This document shows positions 6,310 to 6,343 of a stretch of 6,343 nt of DNA, piece by piece. Below the pieces are notes generated by a model. It made no database searches, was not told the DNA's origin, and saw only the letters and a list, made by a program, of their open reading frames with translations. Each line of letters opens with the position of its first letter. Position 1 is the first letter of the stretch. The DNA comes from an uncultured Clostridium sp. (GTDB lineage: Bacteria > Bacillota > Clostridia > TANB77 > CAG-508). The stretch lies in NCBI GenBank assembly GCA_946545035.1, contig CAMNND010000059.1, positions 1 through 6,343 on the forward strand, in the 5' to 3' direction. Both the position numbers and the translations under genes were made by a program.

Positions 6310-6343
6310 CTAGATATTATATATTTCTACATATATTCCCCAA

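Overview
The window is strongly AT-rich. Every credible gene lies on the minus strand, so transcription runs from high to low coordinates. Clean sigma-A-type promoters (TTGAAA or TTGATA, 17 bp, TATAAT-like), purine-rich Shine-Dalgarno sites, short hairpin-plus-T-tract terminators and proteins rich in Lys, Asn and Ile all point to a low-GC Firmicute, most likely a Clostridia-class bacterium. The species cannot be told from this sequence.

In transcription order the layout is as follows. (1) A terminator at 6261-6309 probably closes a gene that lies outside the window. (2) A 73-aa orphan protein (5943-6164) forms its own unit, with an extended -10 promoter, a perfect SD and a terminator. (3) A membrane-anchored, three-domain GH18 glycosidase (4088-5815) has its own promoter and is followed at once by a 17-bp hairpin. 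That hairpin buries the SD and part of the start codon of (4), an uncharacterised 309-aa protein (3117-4046) whose middle looks like a degenerate nucleotide-binding fold. (5) greA (2575-3054) follows, with a possible promoter inside the end of gene 4 and a strong terminator behind it. (6) A second unit starts from a near-consensus promoter at 2456-2484. It holds a membrane-anchored protein with a carbohydrate-binding-like domain and an HExxHxxE zincin motif (1106-2425), then queA (57-1082), then the first codons of another gene that runs off the left edge (1-28).

Two genes are housekeeping: GreA rescues backtracked RNA polymerase, and QueA makes epoxyqueuosine in tRNA. They alternate with two anchored extracytoplasmic proteins, the GH18 enzyme and the putative metallopeptidase, that probably act on the cell wall or on surface glycans or proteins. 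No mobile element, CRISPR array, tRNA, rRNA or recognised riboswitch was found. The least explained items are the SD-sequestering hairpin, the zincin protein placed in front of queA, and the two uncharacterised proteins.
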